DNA of 64,000 nucleotides from Palaemon carinicauda (GCF_036898095.1 NC_090759.1:16733227-16797226), one strand, 5' to 3'; positions 47,317 through 59,073 are shown, numbered from the stretch's first letter. Made by a program: numbers and translations. Notes: generated by a model from the letters alone, not told the origin.

Positions 47317-49187
47317 CCACATAATTAACTCCAGTGGGGAAGAGAGTGATGTTGGGTCAAGGTCATTCATGTCAACATCAGTAGTATTGAATAATCAATT
47401 TAATGTTTTATCAGATCATTGTGAGGCAATAGATTTTCCTATGAAACACACGGCCGAATTAAGTAAATCAGTGCATGCTCCCGTAGATTTGCAACGAATT
47501 CATACAATAATAAGCCAAAATGAGTTACGAACAACATTATATGCTGTAAATTTAGAACACAGATCATTTACATTATTTTTTGACTCTGGTAGTCCACGTA
47601 ATATCATGGATTTGAGGACACATCATTTGTTGTTTTCGAACTTTCCGATAGAAAAATCCGGAGTGAGACTCTCGGGTATAGGAAATAATGAATTAAATCT
47701 AATAGGCGTAACTCATATTCAGTTCAAGGTCGGTAAGCGCACGTTTGCCGATACATTTGTTGTTGTACAAAACATTGATATGTATCCAGCTGTAATTATA
47801 GGATACCCATCTATGGGCAATCAAAACATTATCTTAGCCCCTGCCAAGCACGGCGTGTATATCAAAGGAAAATTCTATAAGTCTTCTAATACCTTAAAAT
47901 CAGTTTTGGATAAAAAGGAGACGGCAAATGTAACCGTAACGTACGTTGAAGAACCAATAACTTGTCTCACTAATAAAGAAATAATATACGCGACCCAGCA
48001 GAATTCTCGTTCACCCGTAATATCATCTTGCATGCAAACTATCGAGCCAAACGTACCTTCGAATTTAATAGTGCAAGTAAAGAAAACATTACCGGGATCT
48101 GAAATATTAATCCTTTCTGACACTTTGAAAACTAACGGATTGTCTGTCACACAAGCTATTCATACAGTAGGCTCACATCAACAATGTAATATTGAAGTCT
48201 GTAATCATTTAAATACCACTTTAGTAATTCACAAAAATCAACATGTCTTGGATGTAGAAGTTTATAAACATCGTATTCTTACCGTTGCTGAAATCAATCA
48301 CTCTCAATCAGTTGCGGATGAATCCCTTTTGCAATCTATTAAAAATAAAATCAATTAAGACATTCAAGACGAAGAAATTCAGCAGAAAATTTTTGGACTT
48401 TTAATTAAATATCATGATGTTTTTTCCACTACGGATGGATCCTTAGGAAAAACAGATGTGATCGAGCATCAAATAAGGTTAAAGGACAAGCAGAAAATTA
48501 TCTATGTACCCTCGTACAGACTCCCTATGAAATTCCAGAATGAAATAAATGATGAAGTAGGTAAAATGCTAGAAGAAGGAGTCATTAGGAAATCGAACAG
48601 CCCTTATAATTTTCCATTAATAGTTGTACCGAAAAAAGATCGAACATGGCGTATCTGCGTAGACTTCCGTCGTCTAAACGAGGAGACGATCCCTGATCGA
48701 TTCCCAGTGCCATGTACTGACGATATTTCGTTTTTGTTAGGTCAGAATAGATATTTTACCAGTTTGGACTTACTTAAAGGCTTTCACCAGATATCATTAG
48801 AAGAAGATAGTATCCCATACACAGCCTTCAGCACAGCCAGGGGACATTATGAATTTTTACGGATGCCTTTTGGTTTACGTTGTGCTCCCATAACATTTAC
48901 AAGAATGATTAACATAGTGTTTGGAGACTTGCTAGGGGATATATTGCATGCCTATATGGACGACCTTATAATCTTTTCCAACACCTTAGAAGAACATCTA
49001 CGTAAATTAGAACTAGTACTACAGGGACTAAGACAACATAAATTAAGGGTAAAGATTAGTAAGTGTGAATTTTTCAAAACAGAATTAATATATTTGGGTT
49101 TTATGGTATCAAGCCAAGGTCTTAAAGTAGTCCATGATAAGGTGTCGGCTATCCGTAACTTTCCCATACCTACTAATGTCAAGGGAA
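47317..49187 (+). pseudogene. pol: Pol of the errantivirus-like element: protease and reverse transcriptase
   Basis: Begins right after Tigger's TA duplicate, in the -1 frame relative to gag. The retropepsin active site reads FTLFFDSGSPRNIMDL at about 47,565-47,620. A single in-frame TAA at 48,356 interrupts the linker between protease and RT. The RT shows EEGVIRKSNSPYNFPLIVVP, RICVDFRRLN, LDLLKGFHQI, MPFGL and the catalytic YMDDLIIF (near 48,950). The frame is lost at 49,190, where five extra bases turn TA into TACTGTA. Confidence 0.9.
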
Positions 49188-49194
49188 TACTGTA

Positions 49195-50100
49195 CAGCAA
49201 TTTCTGGGTTGTAGTGAATATTACAGGCGTTTTATACGCAATTATTCAATAATAGCCGCTCCCATAACTGATCTTACGAAGAAGGGCGTAGATTTCATAT
49301 GGTCTGAGCAGCATCAACAGGCGTTTAATACCTTGAAAGATGAACTGTGTAGTTCTCCTATCTTAAAATTTCCTGACTTCGGTAAGGAATTTTTCATTGC
49401 AACAGACGCCTCAGACTTAGGAGTAGGTGGGGTATTGCTTCAGCAATATGATAAACAATTTTTCCCGATAGCTTTTTATTCTCGAAAACTGAGAACTTCC
49501 GAAAGTAAGTATGCAGTAATAGACAAGGAAGGGCTAGCTATTGTTAATTCACTAGTGCATTTTAAGTTCATAATATACGGTTATCCCGTTAAGGTTCTTA
49601 CTGATCATAAACCACTAACCGACTTCTTTAAAGGCTTCAACCACAGCCCCAAACGAACTCGGTGGCATTTGATCATTCAAGACTTTGGCGCGAGAATCGG
49701 GTATTTACCTGGGAAAGCAAATATCATTGCCGATGCATTATCACGCAACCCCGTGTCATCTTGTACGGAGCCTTTAGCTGAATTAATAGATATATCAACA
49801 TCCATGCCTATTGTTAAAACGATATCTGAACAAGAAGATTTGGGCTGGAGTGCTGAATTATTACAGACTGAGCAAAGAAAAGATCAGAAATTAGAAAAAA
49901 TCATAAATGCTTTGAAAGGCAATCATAAGGAAAAAGAATAAATAAGGTATAAGCAGCAGATTTACATAATCAAAGACAATATTCTGTGTAGGACCGTGAC
50001 AAGGAAAATCCGCAATACACCACATGTAACTAACGACCAGGTAGTGGTACCAATCTCACTTATTTCCACTGTCCCGAATTGGTTGCATGCAAATCCATTG
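49195..50100 (+). pseudogene. pol: Pol of the errantivirus-like element: RNase H
   Basis: In the frame shifted by the 5-bp gain at 49,190-49,194, the protein continues directly: TDLTKKGVDFIWSEQHQQAF, the RNase H start FFIATDASDLGVGGVLLQQY, SKYAVIDKEGLAIV, VLTDHKPLTDFF and LPGKANIIADALSRNP. An in-frame TAA at 49,939 ends the open part, and sequence related to the integrase N-terminus follows. Confidence 0.88.
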
Positions 50101-51058
50101 CATGAACACCCGGGGTTCTCATTAATGTCACAGAAAGCCAAATCATAGCGAATTGTCGCACATGTCAGAAAAACAAAGGGCATACGAAAACACCTGTCAG
50201 TCTAGGAGCTTATCCCGTGCCCAATCAACCCTTTGAAAGAATACATTTAGATTTGTTAACAGGATTTTACGAGTCAGACAGAGGAAATAAGCACCTCTTA
50301 GTAATTGTAGGTGCTTTAACTCGATATACAGAACTAATAGCGCTTAAAACTAAAACAGCGATTGAATGCGCTAGGAAGTTTTACGAGCGTTACATTTGTA
50401 AACATGGAATTCCACACATGATAATCTCAGACTCGGGTGGAGAATTTAATAATCACTGTCTTACTTCATTGTGTGAATTCCTTAGCATAAAGAAAATACA
50501 TACCATGATATATCACCCAGAGTCGAATGGGCTAGGCCGCTAGTGGAAAGAGCAAATAGGAAGGTTTTAAATATATTAAGAGTAACACTAGGGGGATCAG
50601 ACCCCAACTGGGATATTGCAATACCTGCGGTACTGAGTACTCTGAATCATTCATATCATATATTAATTAAAATGTCACCGCACGAAGCATTGTATGGTAC
50701 CCCAGTTAGAACGCCTTTCCCTGTATTAACGCCTACAACTAATCTATCAAATCCTTTAAAAGAATGTATAAATGCAAGCAAAAGTCGTTTTGATATCTTT
50801 CGAAAGAATTTAGAAGAATCACAAATCATAATGAAAAGGAATCATGATAAAATAGCGAAGCCAACTAAAACATATACCGTGGGTGATAATGTATACATAC
50901 AGGTAAATGTATGTAAAGGACTCAATTATAAACTAACACCTAAGTTTGAAGGCCCATTTAACATTTTGGAAACATTAACGGCCAATAGGTTTAGAGTTCA
51001 AAACGTATCCCAACCCACTGACGAGAGAATCGTACCATTGGCTCACATAAGAAATTAA
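50101..51058 (+). pseudogene. pol: Pol of the errantivirus-like element: integrase
   Basis: The zinc-finger region is degraded: the His part (LHANPLHEHPGF) and the CRTCQKNKG part are in different frames. The DDE core has the first Asp in IHLDLLTGF and the second in IISDSGGEFNNH (50,217-50,543). The catalytic Glu follows a one-base frame change at about 50,540 (ERANRKVLNIL). The C-terminal part (50,543-51,058) has NRKVLNILRVTLGG, the MSPHEALYG region and the GPF-type motif KFEGPFNILETL. Confidence 0.87.
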
Positions 51059-51175
51059 AATAAGAGGGAAAGAAGTGAGGGAAAGATTTTTATTTTTGTT
51101 TACATTGTATGTTAAAAGTTTTTCTTCTTAATACAGGAGTAATTACATATATTTTTCTCGTTACAGGTTTCCAAG

Positions 51176-52871
51176 ATGAATTTTTTGTTGTTGGGAGTGA
51201 TATTATTCTCTCAGACATTTTTTTCGTGTGGGATGAGCTCTAAAACTAAAAGTATAGATTTTAAATATGGCACTATAGTTGAAAGACAAGAAGACGTTTT
51301 TATTACATCAAGTAACGTAGTTGTTGAAGTGCGAATGCAAGCAATTTTTCTCCCCAGAGAATGACGTCATTAGCTTAAAAAGCGCCATTTCAAGGTTTGC
51401 TGTCTCATTAAATGAATTGCATAGAAGACATTTTCCTTTTAATACAGAGAGTTCGCTTGCATCGACACTAAAAGTTGCAGAGATGCTATATGAAGACTTG
51501 CAAAATAAGACTTACGAGACGGAATCTTTGGCTCGTGACCTTTAGATGTGGACTGTAGGACACGATAATCTTGAGAAACGTAACCCGTTTATTTTTTCTG
51601 CACTAAACATCTTTGGTTCTATTGCAAGTTTAGGTTTAGGAATTTCCAATCGTCTTAAGATTAGTAATCAAAATAAGAAAATTGAGTTCTTGACTCATGA
51701 AGATGAATTGATTATGTCAGAACTAAGGAATCAGTTAGCTTCAATCAATCAAATTATGAGTTTAGTAAATGAACATTCTAGTAACATCAATCAGATTATG
51801 GAAGTACAGGATTTGTTGGCAACGTTAACGTATTATGATTCAAAAATAGATCACATACATAACAGAATTGCACATTTCATTGAGAAATCAAAAGATTATG
51901 TGTAAGCTATCACGTTAGCGACTAAAGGTGTACTGTCACCCCATTTGTTGCCAATAAAATACTTAAAGTTAATTGTGGAGAACGGACGGGAGAAACTAGG
52001 TTATATTCCTTTATTAGACGCACGTGGGTTAGAATTTTATTACAGCCTAATTACAGTAAGCGTTGAAAATAACAGGATTATGATTACAATTCCCTTTGAT
52101 TCTTCCGATGCCTGGATATCACCATTTCCGACTTCCATGACGAATCACTCAAATCCAGTAATATCCAGTTTGACAGGACACGTATTGATTTCCCCAGACA
52201 AGGAAACATATACGGTCATTAAAGACTTAAATCAATTAACTCACTGTTCAGACGCAATGGATAGAAAAATATGTACAGCTGACTCATTTGAATTCCATAA
52301 AAACTTAATGGATTCATGCGAGTTAGGTATAGTGCTAGACGGTGCTCTCTCCCATACAAATGAAAATTGTCTGGATAAGCTTTATCCCTTTGACAATAAT
52401 GAGTTCAATTGAAGACTGAACAATGGCTCGTGGATACGATACGACAGGGCCGGCTTCAATGTATCATGCCCGGACGGATCCACGTCCTATTCCCAAATCT
52501 TAGTTGCAGCAGATGGTTGTATCGGGACATCACCTAATTCCATGGTATAAGGAATCAAGACTATCATCAGAGAATGAGCCTACTTCGCGAACTTCACATG
52601 GTCAACAACAATTCCATCTTTACCTCTCCCATACAACAAACAGGTAGCCAAGCGGTTGATGAAATTGACCGAGATGGACCACCCGTCACCGACTTATGAA
52701 GAATTTCTATTTTACATTCTACTAGCAGGAATAATTGTGACGGTGATGATATTTATCGCCGTTAACATCTTTGTTTGGCGTAGGTTAAGGTACAATAGTT
52801 TGCAGCTCAAACAGAACGTTTTGCCATGTCCAGACAAAACTCCTTATTTAATTCAATTTAAAGCCGTTTGA
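51176..52871 (+). pseudogene. env: Env-like third gene of the errantivirus-like element, interrupted
   Basis: Located between integrase and the 3' LTR. It starts with a signal-peptide-like stretch (MNFLLLGVILFSQTFF) at 51,176. A frame change near 51,325-51,360 follows, then in-frame stops at 51,543 and 51,903 and further breaks after 52,412. The middle contains a Gly/Ala-rich hydrophobic segment (FIFSALNIFGSIASLGLG) followed by heptad-like Leu/Ile/Asn-rich text. Near the end lies a transmembrane helix (FLFYILLAGIIVTVMIFIAV) with a short basic tail. This layout fits the fusion-protein-like Env of errantiviruses, but I claim it from layout, not sequence identity. It cannot be expressed as it stands. 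Confidence 0.7.
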
Positions 52872-53105
52872 AAGTGGCCCCTTCATTCGCTCAAAGGAAT
52901 AAAAATGTCTTGGAAAAGTGTTGTGTACGAAAAGCAGTTAGTACGCTAGTAATATGTAATTGAAGAGACTATAGAAAATTTGCATTTTTAAAAAACATTT
53001 AAAAAACATTTAAAAAATAAATAATTTTTTTCGGCATCTAATAAAATATATAAGCCGGAATGTTAAAAAACAGAATCTATGGGCATCTAATAAAATATAT
53101 AAGCC

Positions 53106-53181
<76 letters not shown>

Positions 53182-53621
53182 GAAACCGTGGTACGTGTAC
53201 GTACCAGGAATTCGTGTTTGTGGACTAAAATTGTATCTTTACCAAGGTAACAAATATTTTTATTAATTACCGTATTATAATAATCTATATTTCTGACAAA
53301 GGTAACAATTATTCTTTAACAAATTTACCGAATCATATGTATATCAGTATTTTTTTTTTGGTACCATATAATCATTTGCTAGCAATGTACCATATATGTG
53401 ATCTGTATTTATCATGCATTTTTTCTTTGCTTTGGTAATATCTATTAATATGCATTATTGTTATTATTTTTTTTAATGTGCCTATTTGAACATTCATCCT
53501 CATTTGCTTATGGCTAAAGTTAAACAAAAAATAATATATATGTCCAGTCATACTCCTAGTAAACATATTTTGACATGTTGTTAAATATTTTTTTTTTAAA
53601 TTGAGATAGCTGGCCGAGCTT
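52872..53621 (+). other. Non-coding 3' region of the errantivirus-like element
   Basis: AT-rich, with a duplicated GCATCTAATAAAATATATAA block (53,033 and 53,083) and an (AT)n tract at 53,110-53,177. No clear polypurine tract was found before the LTR. Confidence 0.6.
53110..53177. repeat. (AT)n microsatellite
   Basis: About 34 AT units. Confidence 0.97.
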
Positions 53622-54091
53622 ATGTAATAATTATATATTACATGTTTAAAACACATGACCTAATAGGTCACTGTGGAAGTAGAAGCTAGTGTGAGAAGTG
53701 CTGTAGTCATATCATAGCAGGATGTGAATACCATATCTCAGCAATGTAACATTTTTCATGAAGAGTAAACACTAACCAGTCCGTGGGAAAGGTTGCCTGT
53801 GAGAATGGAACTGAGTATCTTCTGTGTATTAATGTGGTGTTTACATTAATCCCTAAGTGCTGAAATAACTTTAACATGCATAGGGATATTTGTTGTAGTT
53901 TACTGGAAGATGTCATACGGAATGGTCATCCGACCAAACCAGCTATACTCCTGTGATGGAGATGTTAACACTGTTGTTCTTAAAGAATAAACCATTTTAA
54001 AGTTAACTTACTTGACTTTACTTGAAGATGTAACATACCAACCTAATAATAATTAACCCAAATGTGTGTTAACAACAGTAGCACACTAATA
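53622..54091 (+). repeat. 3' LTR of the errantivirus-like element
   Basis: Matches 40,784-41,257 with two substitutions. It contains GAATACCATATCTCAGCAATGT near 53,726, missing from the 5' LTR between two ATGT copies. Confidence 0.88.
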
Positions 54092-55511
54092 TTTGCACCC
54101 CATGGTGAAGAATCGGCTGTCCTCGAGTGCCCATGCTACGGCCAGGGCTTCCCCCTCAATTGGTGCATACTGCTTTTCTGCGTCCTTGAGAAATCGTGAT
54201 CCTGCTAGGGTGGTCTTCCAGCCATCTGAGCAACATCCTGGTGTGAGGGCCTCGCATGTACAGTGTTTCTGACGCAGCCAATGCCCAATTCCGACTTTTG
54301 TCCAATCTGGGTTAAGGCATGTTGGCTTTTCTGGGTTGAAGATCTCGACCACCTTCTCGATCTCGCGTATAATTGCTGCCTTCGATCTCTTGAATGCGTA
54401 CTCGAGTTCCGGGCCCCACTGGAAGCATACCTTTGGGTTGAGTAGGGGCCTGAACAGTTCCATTAAGTCACTTGTTCTGCCATAGTGTGATACCTGGTTT
54501 ACTAGTCCGAATTATGCCCGAATGTCTGTGATGTTCTTTGGTCTTAGGAACGTTGCAATTGCGTTCAGGTATTTTGGTAAGGGTTTTACATCCTGCAAAG
54601 TCCACCTCTGTAGATGAGAATTGGAACTTGGCTGGGTTGAGAATGACGCTGTTCCTCCTAACGAGTTCCAAGTAATTTATGAAGCGCCACCAGTGTTCCT
54701 GTAAGTTTGAGTCCCACCGTAGGGTGTCATCGACGCATTTTGTCTTTCTTGGACGTCTGCAATAATCGCATCATATCGTTGTGTGTATGCATCCTGTGAT
54801 GCGAGAAAGCCCATGGGTGCGCGACGGTAACGGAATCGTCCCCGCTCCGTGAGGAAAGTTGTCTTGTGCCTGTCCTCCTCACGGATACCAATGGAGTTAA
54901 AATCCGTTCCATGCATCGGTGACAGTTTTGTATACACTTGGAGGTACTGCTCTGGCTTGCTTTATGGGTGGGATGGTGTGAAGTGTTTCTCGAACGCAAT
55001 GTCGATTTAGGGGCTGTAAATCCACAGTGCGGCGTGGTGTGCCATCTGGTTTTTGTGTGAGAACCATACTGTGTAGCCAGGTCACTGGTGTGTTGGGTGG
55101 TACGGGTTTGATCATACCCAGTGCTACATCTCTTTCCAGTTGGGCTGCCACCTCTTTTTGCCAGTGTACCGGTATGTTTGGGGGTCTCTTTGTCACCGTT
55201 GGTTCTACCTGAGGGTCGATGATCCGTATCTCCATGGTCATTGTTGGCAGTGGCTGGTGTGGACACGTGTTGAAGGTTGACGATGCATATCGTTCTAGTA
55301 GCCACGCTTTCATGTTTTCGGTGAACTCTGCTGACGATTTGAATGGCAGGTTGGCAGGTTGCCGGGGAGGTGGAGTGCGGCGTGGGCATCCGCACTCTGC
55401 GAGCGAGTTGTTGCTGTGGGACTTCCCTTCGTTTAGGCATACTGCGACCCTGCCTGTGGCACCAATCCTGGGGAAATCATGGTCGATGATGCCAAGCTTC
55501 GTCATAGCTGC
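54092..55511 (-). pseudogene. RT and RNase H start of the outer Gypsy element
   Basis: Follows the gag-protease frame after an in-frame TGA. The stretch 54,897-55,505 encodes LPTMTMEIRIIDPQ, PNTPVTWLHSMVLTQKPDGT and RRTVDLQPLNRHC. A one-base change near 54,900 leads to TTFLTERGRFRYRRAPMGFL. The catalytic box survives only in another frame as CVDDT near 54,735. Next come AKFQFSSTEVDFAG (54,468-54,671) and the RNase H part (54,086-54,463) with KDAEKQYAPIEGEALAVAWA and EDSRFFTMGC. The RNase H frame is cut at 54,092 by the inner element and resumes at 40,783. Confidence 0.87.
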
Positions 55512-56813
55512 TCAGCTGATATAAAACTTGTTGTCGGTGTCTGTGACATGCACCGTGGCAGTTGTTGTGATGTGCGCTCCTTGCTCACTCTTTCCTGATA
55601 GTTTGAGGTGTATGGAGCTGAGCACATTGATTTCCTGGTTGTTGGCTGCAAAGATGCGTCTGTTAGCTGGCTTGAGGTGTTGCTGTTTTAGACCCATATT
55701 CAGTAGGATTGGTAGCCCCATCAGGCACGTCTGAGCCCCAGAGTCCGCGACCGCCATAATGGATGAGGATTTGTTCGGCATCTTTTTGTTGTAAGCAGCG
55801 GGGTCCACCGATATGCAGATGGGTATCATTGGGTGAGGTAAAACTTTGTTTGAGGAGTTCATCCCTGACGCGTATACTATGTTGTTGTTTGCTTCTGTGT
55901 CCTCTTCTTGCGTGCGATAGAATAACGCCCCTGCTTCAGTACCTGCCGATAATTGCCGCGGCTTCCGTTGCCGTTGGACATTTTCCCTCCAGCATACTAG
56001 GCACGACTTGAACTCCTTTACTTTGCCTCTCACTTTTCCAAACTTTGGAGTGAGGCGTCCGCACTGGCAATGAAACTGATGTCTTGAGGTGTCTTGTTCA
56101 TCTCCCTTTTTCGGTGTGGTTGAGGGGTGGTTGTTCGTTGTCACTTTCGCTTGTTTCCTGTACCCGCTGGCTGATACTGATGGGTTTGCACTTAAAATGG
56201 CCCGGCTCGCTGTTTCCTTGCAGTTGATGAGTGTTACCGTTTCACTTAGTGTCTTGTTATCGACCTCTGGGGTTCCCAACACATCTCTTTTGATTTCTTC
56301 ATCTGCGAGGCCGTTTACCAGAATCAACTTCACAATCTCCTCTGTGTAGTCGCATGTAACCATCTCTGTGCAGGTATTGAACTCGCAGGCGCTAGTGACG
56401 ATCCACTGACACACATTGGCCACCCTGCGCAACCTTGCCACATATTGCCTTACAGGTTCACCAGGGGCCTGAGTGGTTTGTAGTAGTGTCGTTCTCCGTA
56501 GGCTTAAGGCCACACTCAGTACTGCCGCTAGTACGTCCACCTCGGTCTTTGTTGCGATGGCGGAGTCCTCTCTGAATAGGGCGGCTTCAAATTCTGGTTC
56601 ACAACATGCGAGCAGGTGAGCTGTTGTCTGGTTAGGTGCTAAAGACGTTCCATAGCGAAACATTTCCCACCGCCTTGTGAAAGCGGCCCCGTCATCTTCG
56701 TCGACGTGTTGTTTCAGTAATGGGCAGTTAATTTTGGGGGGTTTCTGGCGTGACGAGTTTTCATCATGCTTGTTCTTCTGATGTAATTGCATTAGTGCTA
56801 TGCACGTTATCAT
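55512..56813 (-). CDS. gag: Gag-protease of the outer Gypsy element
   Basis: An open frame of 433 codons from ATG at 56,813. The N-terminal capsid-like part contains FTRRWEMFRYGTSLAPNQTT, APGEPVRQYVARLRRVAN and KLILVNGLADEEIKRDVLGT, features of Gypsy elements whose pol follows without a separate gag stop. A Cys-rich segment (FHCQCGRL then CLVCWRENVQ) takes the place of a classic knuckle. The retropepsin active site is MAVADSGAQTCLMGLP. The frame stops at TGA (55,512-55,514) just after the protease; the same frame then continues into RT text. Confidence 0.87.
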   Translation of the reverse strand: MITCIALMQLHQKNKHDENSSRQKPPKINCPLLKQHVDEDDGAAFTRRWEMFRYGTSLAPNQTTAHLLACCEPEFEAALFREDSAIATKTEVDVLAAVLSVALSLRRTTLLQTTQAPGEPVRQYVARLRRVANVCQWIVTSACEFNTCTEMVTCDYTEEIVKLILVNGLADEEIKRDVLGTPEVDNKTLSETVTLINCKETASRAILSANPSVSASGYRKQAKVTTNNHPSTTPKKGDEQDTSRHQFHCQCGRLTPKFGKVRGKVKEFKSCLVCWRENVQRQRKPRQLSAGTEAGALFYRTQEEDTEANNNIVYASGMNSSNKVLPHPMIPICISVDPAAYNKKMPNKSSSIMAVADSGAQTCLMGLPILLNMGLKQQHLKPANRRIFAANNQEINVLSSIHLKLSGKSEQGAHITTTATVHVTDTDNKFYIS

Positions 56814-56916
56814 ATGATCAGCCTACTTCACCTCCGTACACCCAGGAGCCTCACACCTCAATGACGTGGCCATGTCTGTATGTCCTGCGTTCTTGTCCAC
56901 AATATTTCTTCAAACA

Positions 56917-57518
56917 TGGTCAATAAGACATTCGTGCATTTGATGACTTTATTTGAGGTACATGTAACGAATGTTTGAAGCTGAAAAAATAAATGTACGT
57001 AATTACACACTTGTAATGGTTATAAAATAAAATAGGCTACCATACTTGTGATAGGCCATCCTGCTACATACATATATATATACATAGAAATATGACCTTC
57101 CTGTGGCATGCATGGATATGGGATATGCACTGTCATATATATTAATCTATGTGTGTACACTTTGATGCGTGCTTATATTAACTGTCAGACCTGCATGAAA
57201 TTACTCATTGGGAGAACTGCAAAATGTGCCCATGATTGGCCTATCCAAATGTGTGACTCTCATCTGGTTGCTATGTAGCCCGCAAAATAAATAAAACATA
57301 ATGTCCCCTCTGGGCTCAATAATGATGCACCATCTTATACTATTACTTATGAATAAATCAAGATAATATTACTAAGATCATTGTAGTATAACAGTTCCGG
57401 TATCTGAGGCTTCCCTCGCAAATCTGTTTATATGATCCCTGTTTACCTTTTGCTCCCCTAGGTGCCGCACATGCCTCTTGCCCGCCAGATTTTACCTGTC
57501 CTAACTCATTATTCCACA
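56917..57518 (-). repeat. 5' LTR of the outer Gypsy element
   Basis: 602 bp; partner of 38,294-38,891. Outside it lies the GTTAC target duplicate (57,519-57,523). Confidence 0.93.
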
Positions 57519-57523
57519 GTTAC

Positions 57524-58800
57524 CTTGCGCATCATGACCCTCACCTGTCTGGAAAGGTGAAGCTAGGCAATCCCTCTCAACCTTAACCTCAGCCCATTCG
57601 TCCGGAAGCAATTGTGGCCGTCTGACCTTCGTGACCGACTGACAAGCCTTTCAGTGGATCCGTGCACCTCTGGCTCACCCCCCCCCCCCCCCACCCTTCT
57701 TCCCAAATCTCGACTCACAGAGGAGTCCTGCTGGTTGGAGAGACGATATTCCAAGGAGCCTGGTAACCCATATTTGCCGAAGTGAGGATTCTTGGGGTGA
57801 GCCAGTCAAGAGTGCAAAGTGCCAACTGTGCAACGATCCAGTCAACAGCCATGTGAGGACAAAGACTGTCTTCCAAGGAGTGCAGGTACCAAAACGTGGC
57901 CACTTAGTTTTCCCCCATTTTTTAGTTTAGATTAACTTTTAACTTGATTAGGTTAATTGGCTATTACATATTTTGGGTTGTGTGCGGTGGGATTGTGTGT
58001 ACAGTTTTTTTCATATAATTTTTTGCTTTAGAGACTACCAAAGTCTCTGGGTCACATGGGCCACGTGTCCAATCCAATTTCAATTATTCATTATTGCAGA
58101 AGACCACGAGTCTAATCAATCATATATTTTATTCAATTTGCATTTCTTTTTGTTGCGTTTTGTGTTGTTCAAATGTCCAGTTATTTTAATGTAAATTTGT
58201 ATAATAAATCAAGATTAGGTTAATTAAACCTTGTTGTATTTTTACTCCTTCATTTATTTCAATATGCCTATTATAAATATTTGATCACGGGACAGAATAC
58301 CTGATATTTGAAAGAAGTAAGCCTAAGTAAGTCATAAGTGAATCAGCGAGGAACTTTGTATTAATCTATCTGCTTCGAAGGTAAAGATCCATATCTTTAA
58401 ATATAACTTTACTTTACATCACTGCTCCAATTTTTGTTATTGTCTCTAATTACTTAACGTAAGATTCCTGTCCAGCATCTCACTGGGGTCACTGGGACGG
58501 AACCGAAACAGAGCCTAAAAGTGCAGATGACTATAGACCTGACGAAGCTAGAGTAGGCCATTACATTACTTTTATTTTCACGTGTGGAGTTCTCCAGCCT
58601 CTGGACAGTACAATTACTACATTTGCATTTAAGAGTGAGAGTTAGTAAACTACGTCAGTAAAGTTATTAGCAGGGTGTTTGTGCCCCGAGTGTAAGTGTT
58701 CCTTATCCTCCCCTGTTGATCTTTGAGTAACTGATGTAGGGAGGAGACTTTCCTGGACTAATTAAGTCCCACTTAAACATTTAATTAATTATAAAAAATA
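57524..58800. other. Unassigned sequence
   Basis: Flank of the outer Gypsy element. It has a C-rich run at about 57,679-57,694. No frame, RNA or element recognised. Confidence 0.5.
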
Positions 58801-58818
58801 ATTCTCCGCAAAATGTGC

Positions 58819-59073
<255 letters not shown>

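Larger units (their letters stand above)
40784..54090 (+). mobile_element. Errantivirus-like LTR retrotransposon (inner element) with env-like region
   Basis: Bounded by near-identical LTRs (about 40,784-41,257 and 53,622-54,091). Flanks share TTT, possibly a CTTT/ATTT 4-bp duplication; the boundary is uncertain by a base or two. Order is leader repeats, gag, pol (protease, RT, RNase H, integrase), then a third, env-like region. Tigger (43,234-47,314) is inserted at the gag-pol junction. It disrupts the RNase H frame of the outer Gypsy element. Several stops and frame changes make it non-autonomous as it stands. Confidence 0.88.
38294..57518 (-). mobile_element. Ty3/Gypsy LTR retrotransposon (outer element), interrupted
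   Basis: Minus-strand element bounded by LTRs at 38,294-38,891 and 56,917-57,518. The 5-bp direct repeat GTTAC lies on both outer sides (38,289-38,293 and 57,519-57,523), proving a single insertion event. Its own sequence totals about 5.9 kb once the errantivirus-like insert at about 40,784-54,090 is set aside. Gag and pol order fits Ty3/Gypsy (RNase H before integrase). Confidence 0.93.

Noticed and set aside
48160..48172. CATACAGTAGG in errantivirus-like pol as a footprint
   Set aside because: The frame is open and in register on both sides, so no 5-bp gain is needed.
57524..58800. Search for host exons or tRNA genes
   Set aside because: No frame with splice-like borders, no cloverleaf or A/B box recognised. 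The same holds for 34,530-35,565 and 37,638-38,288.
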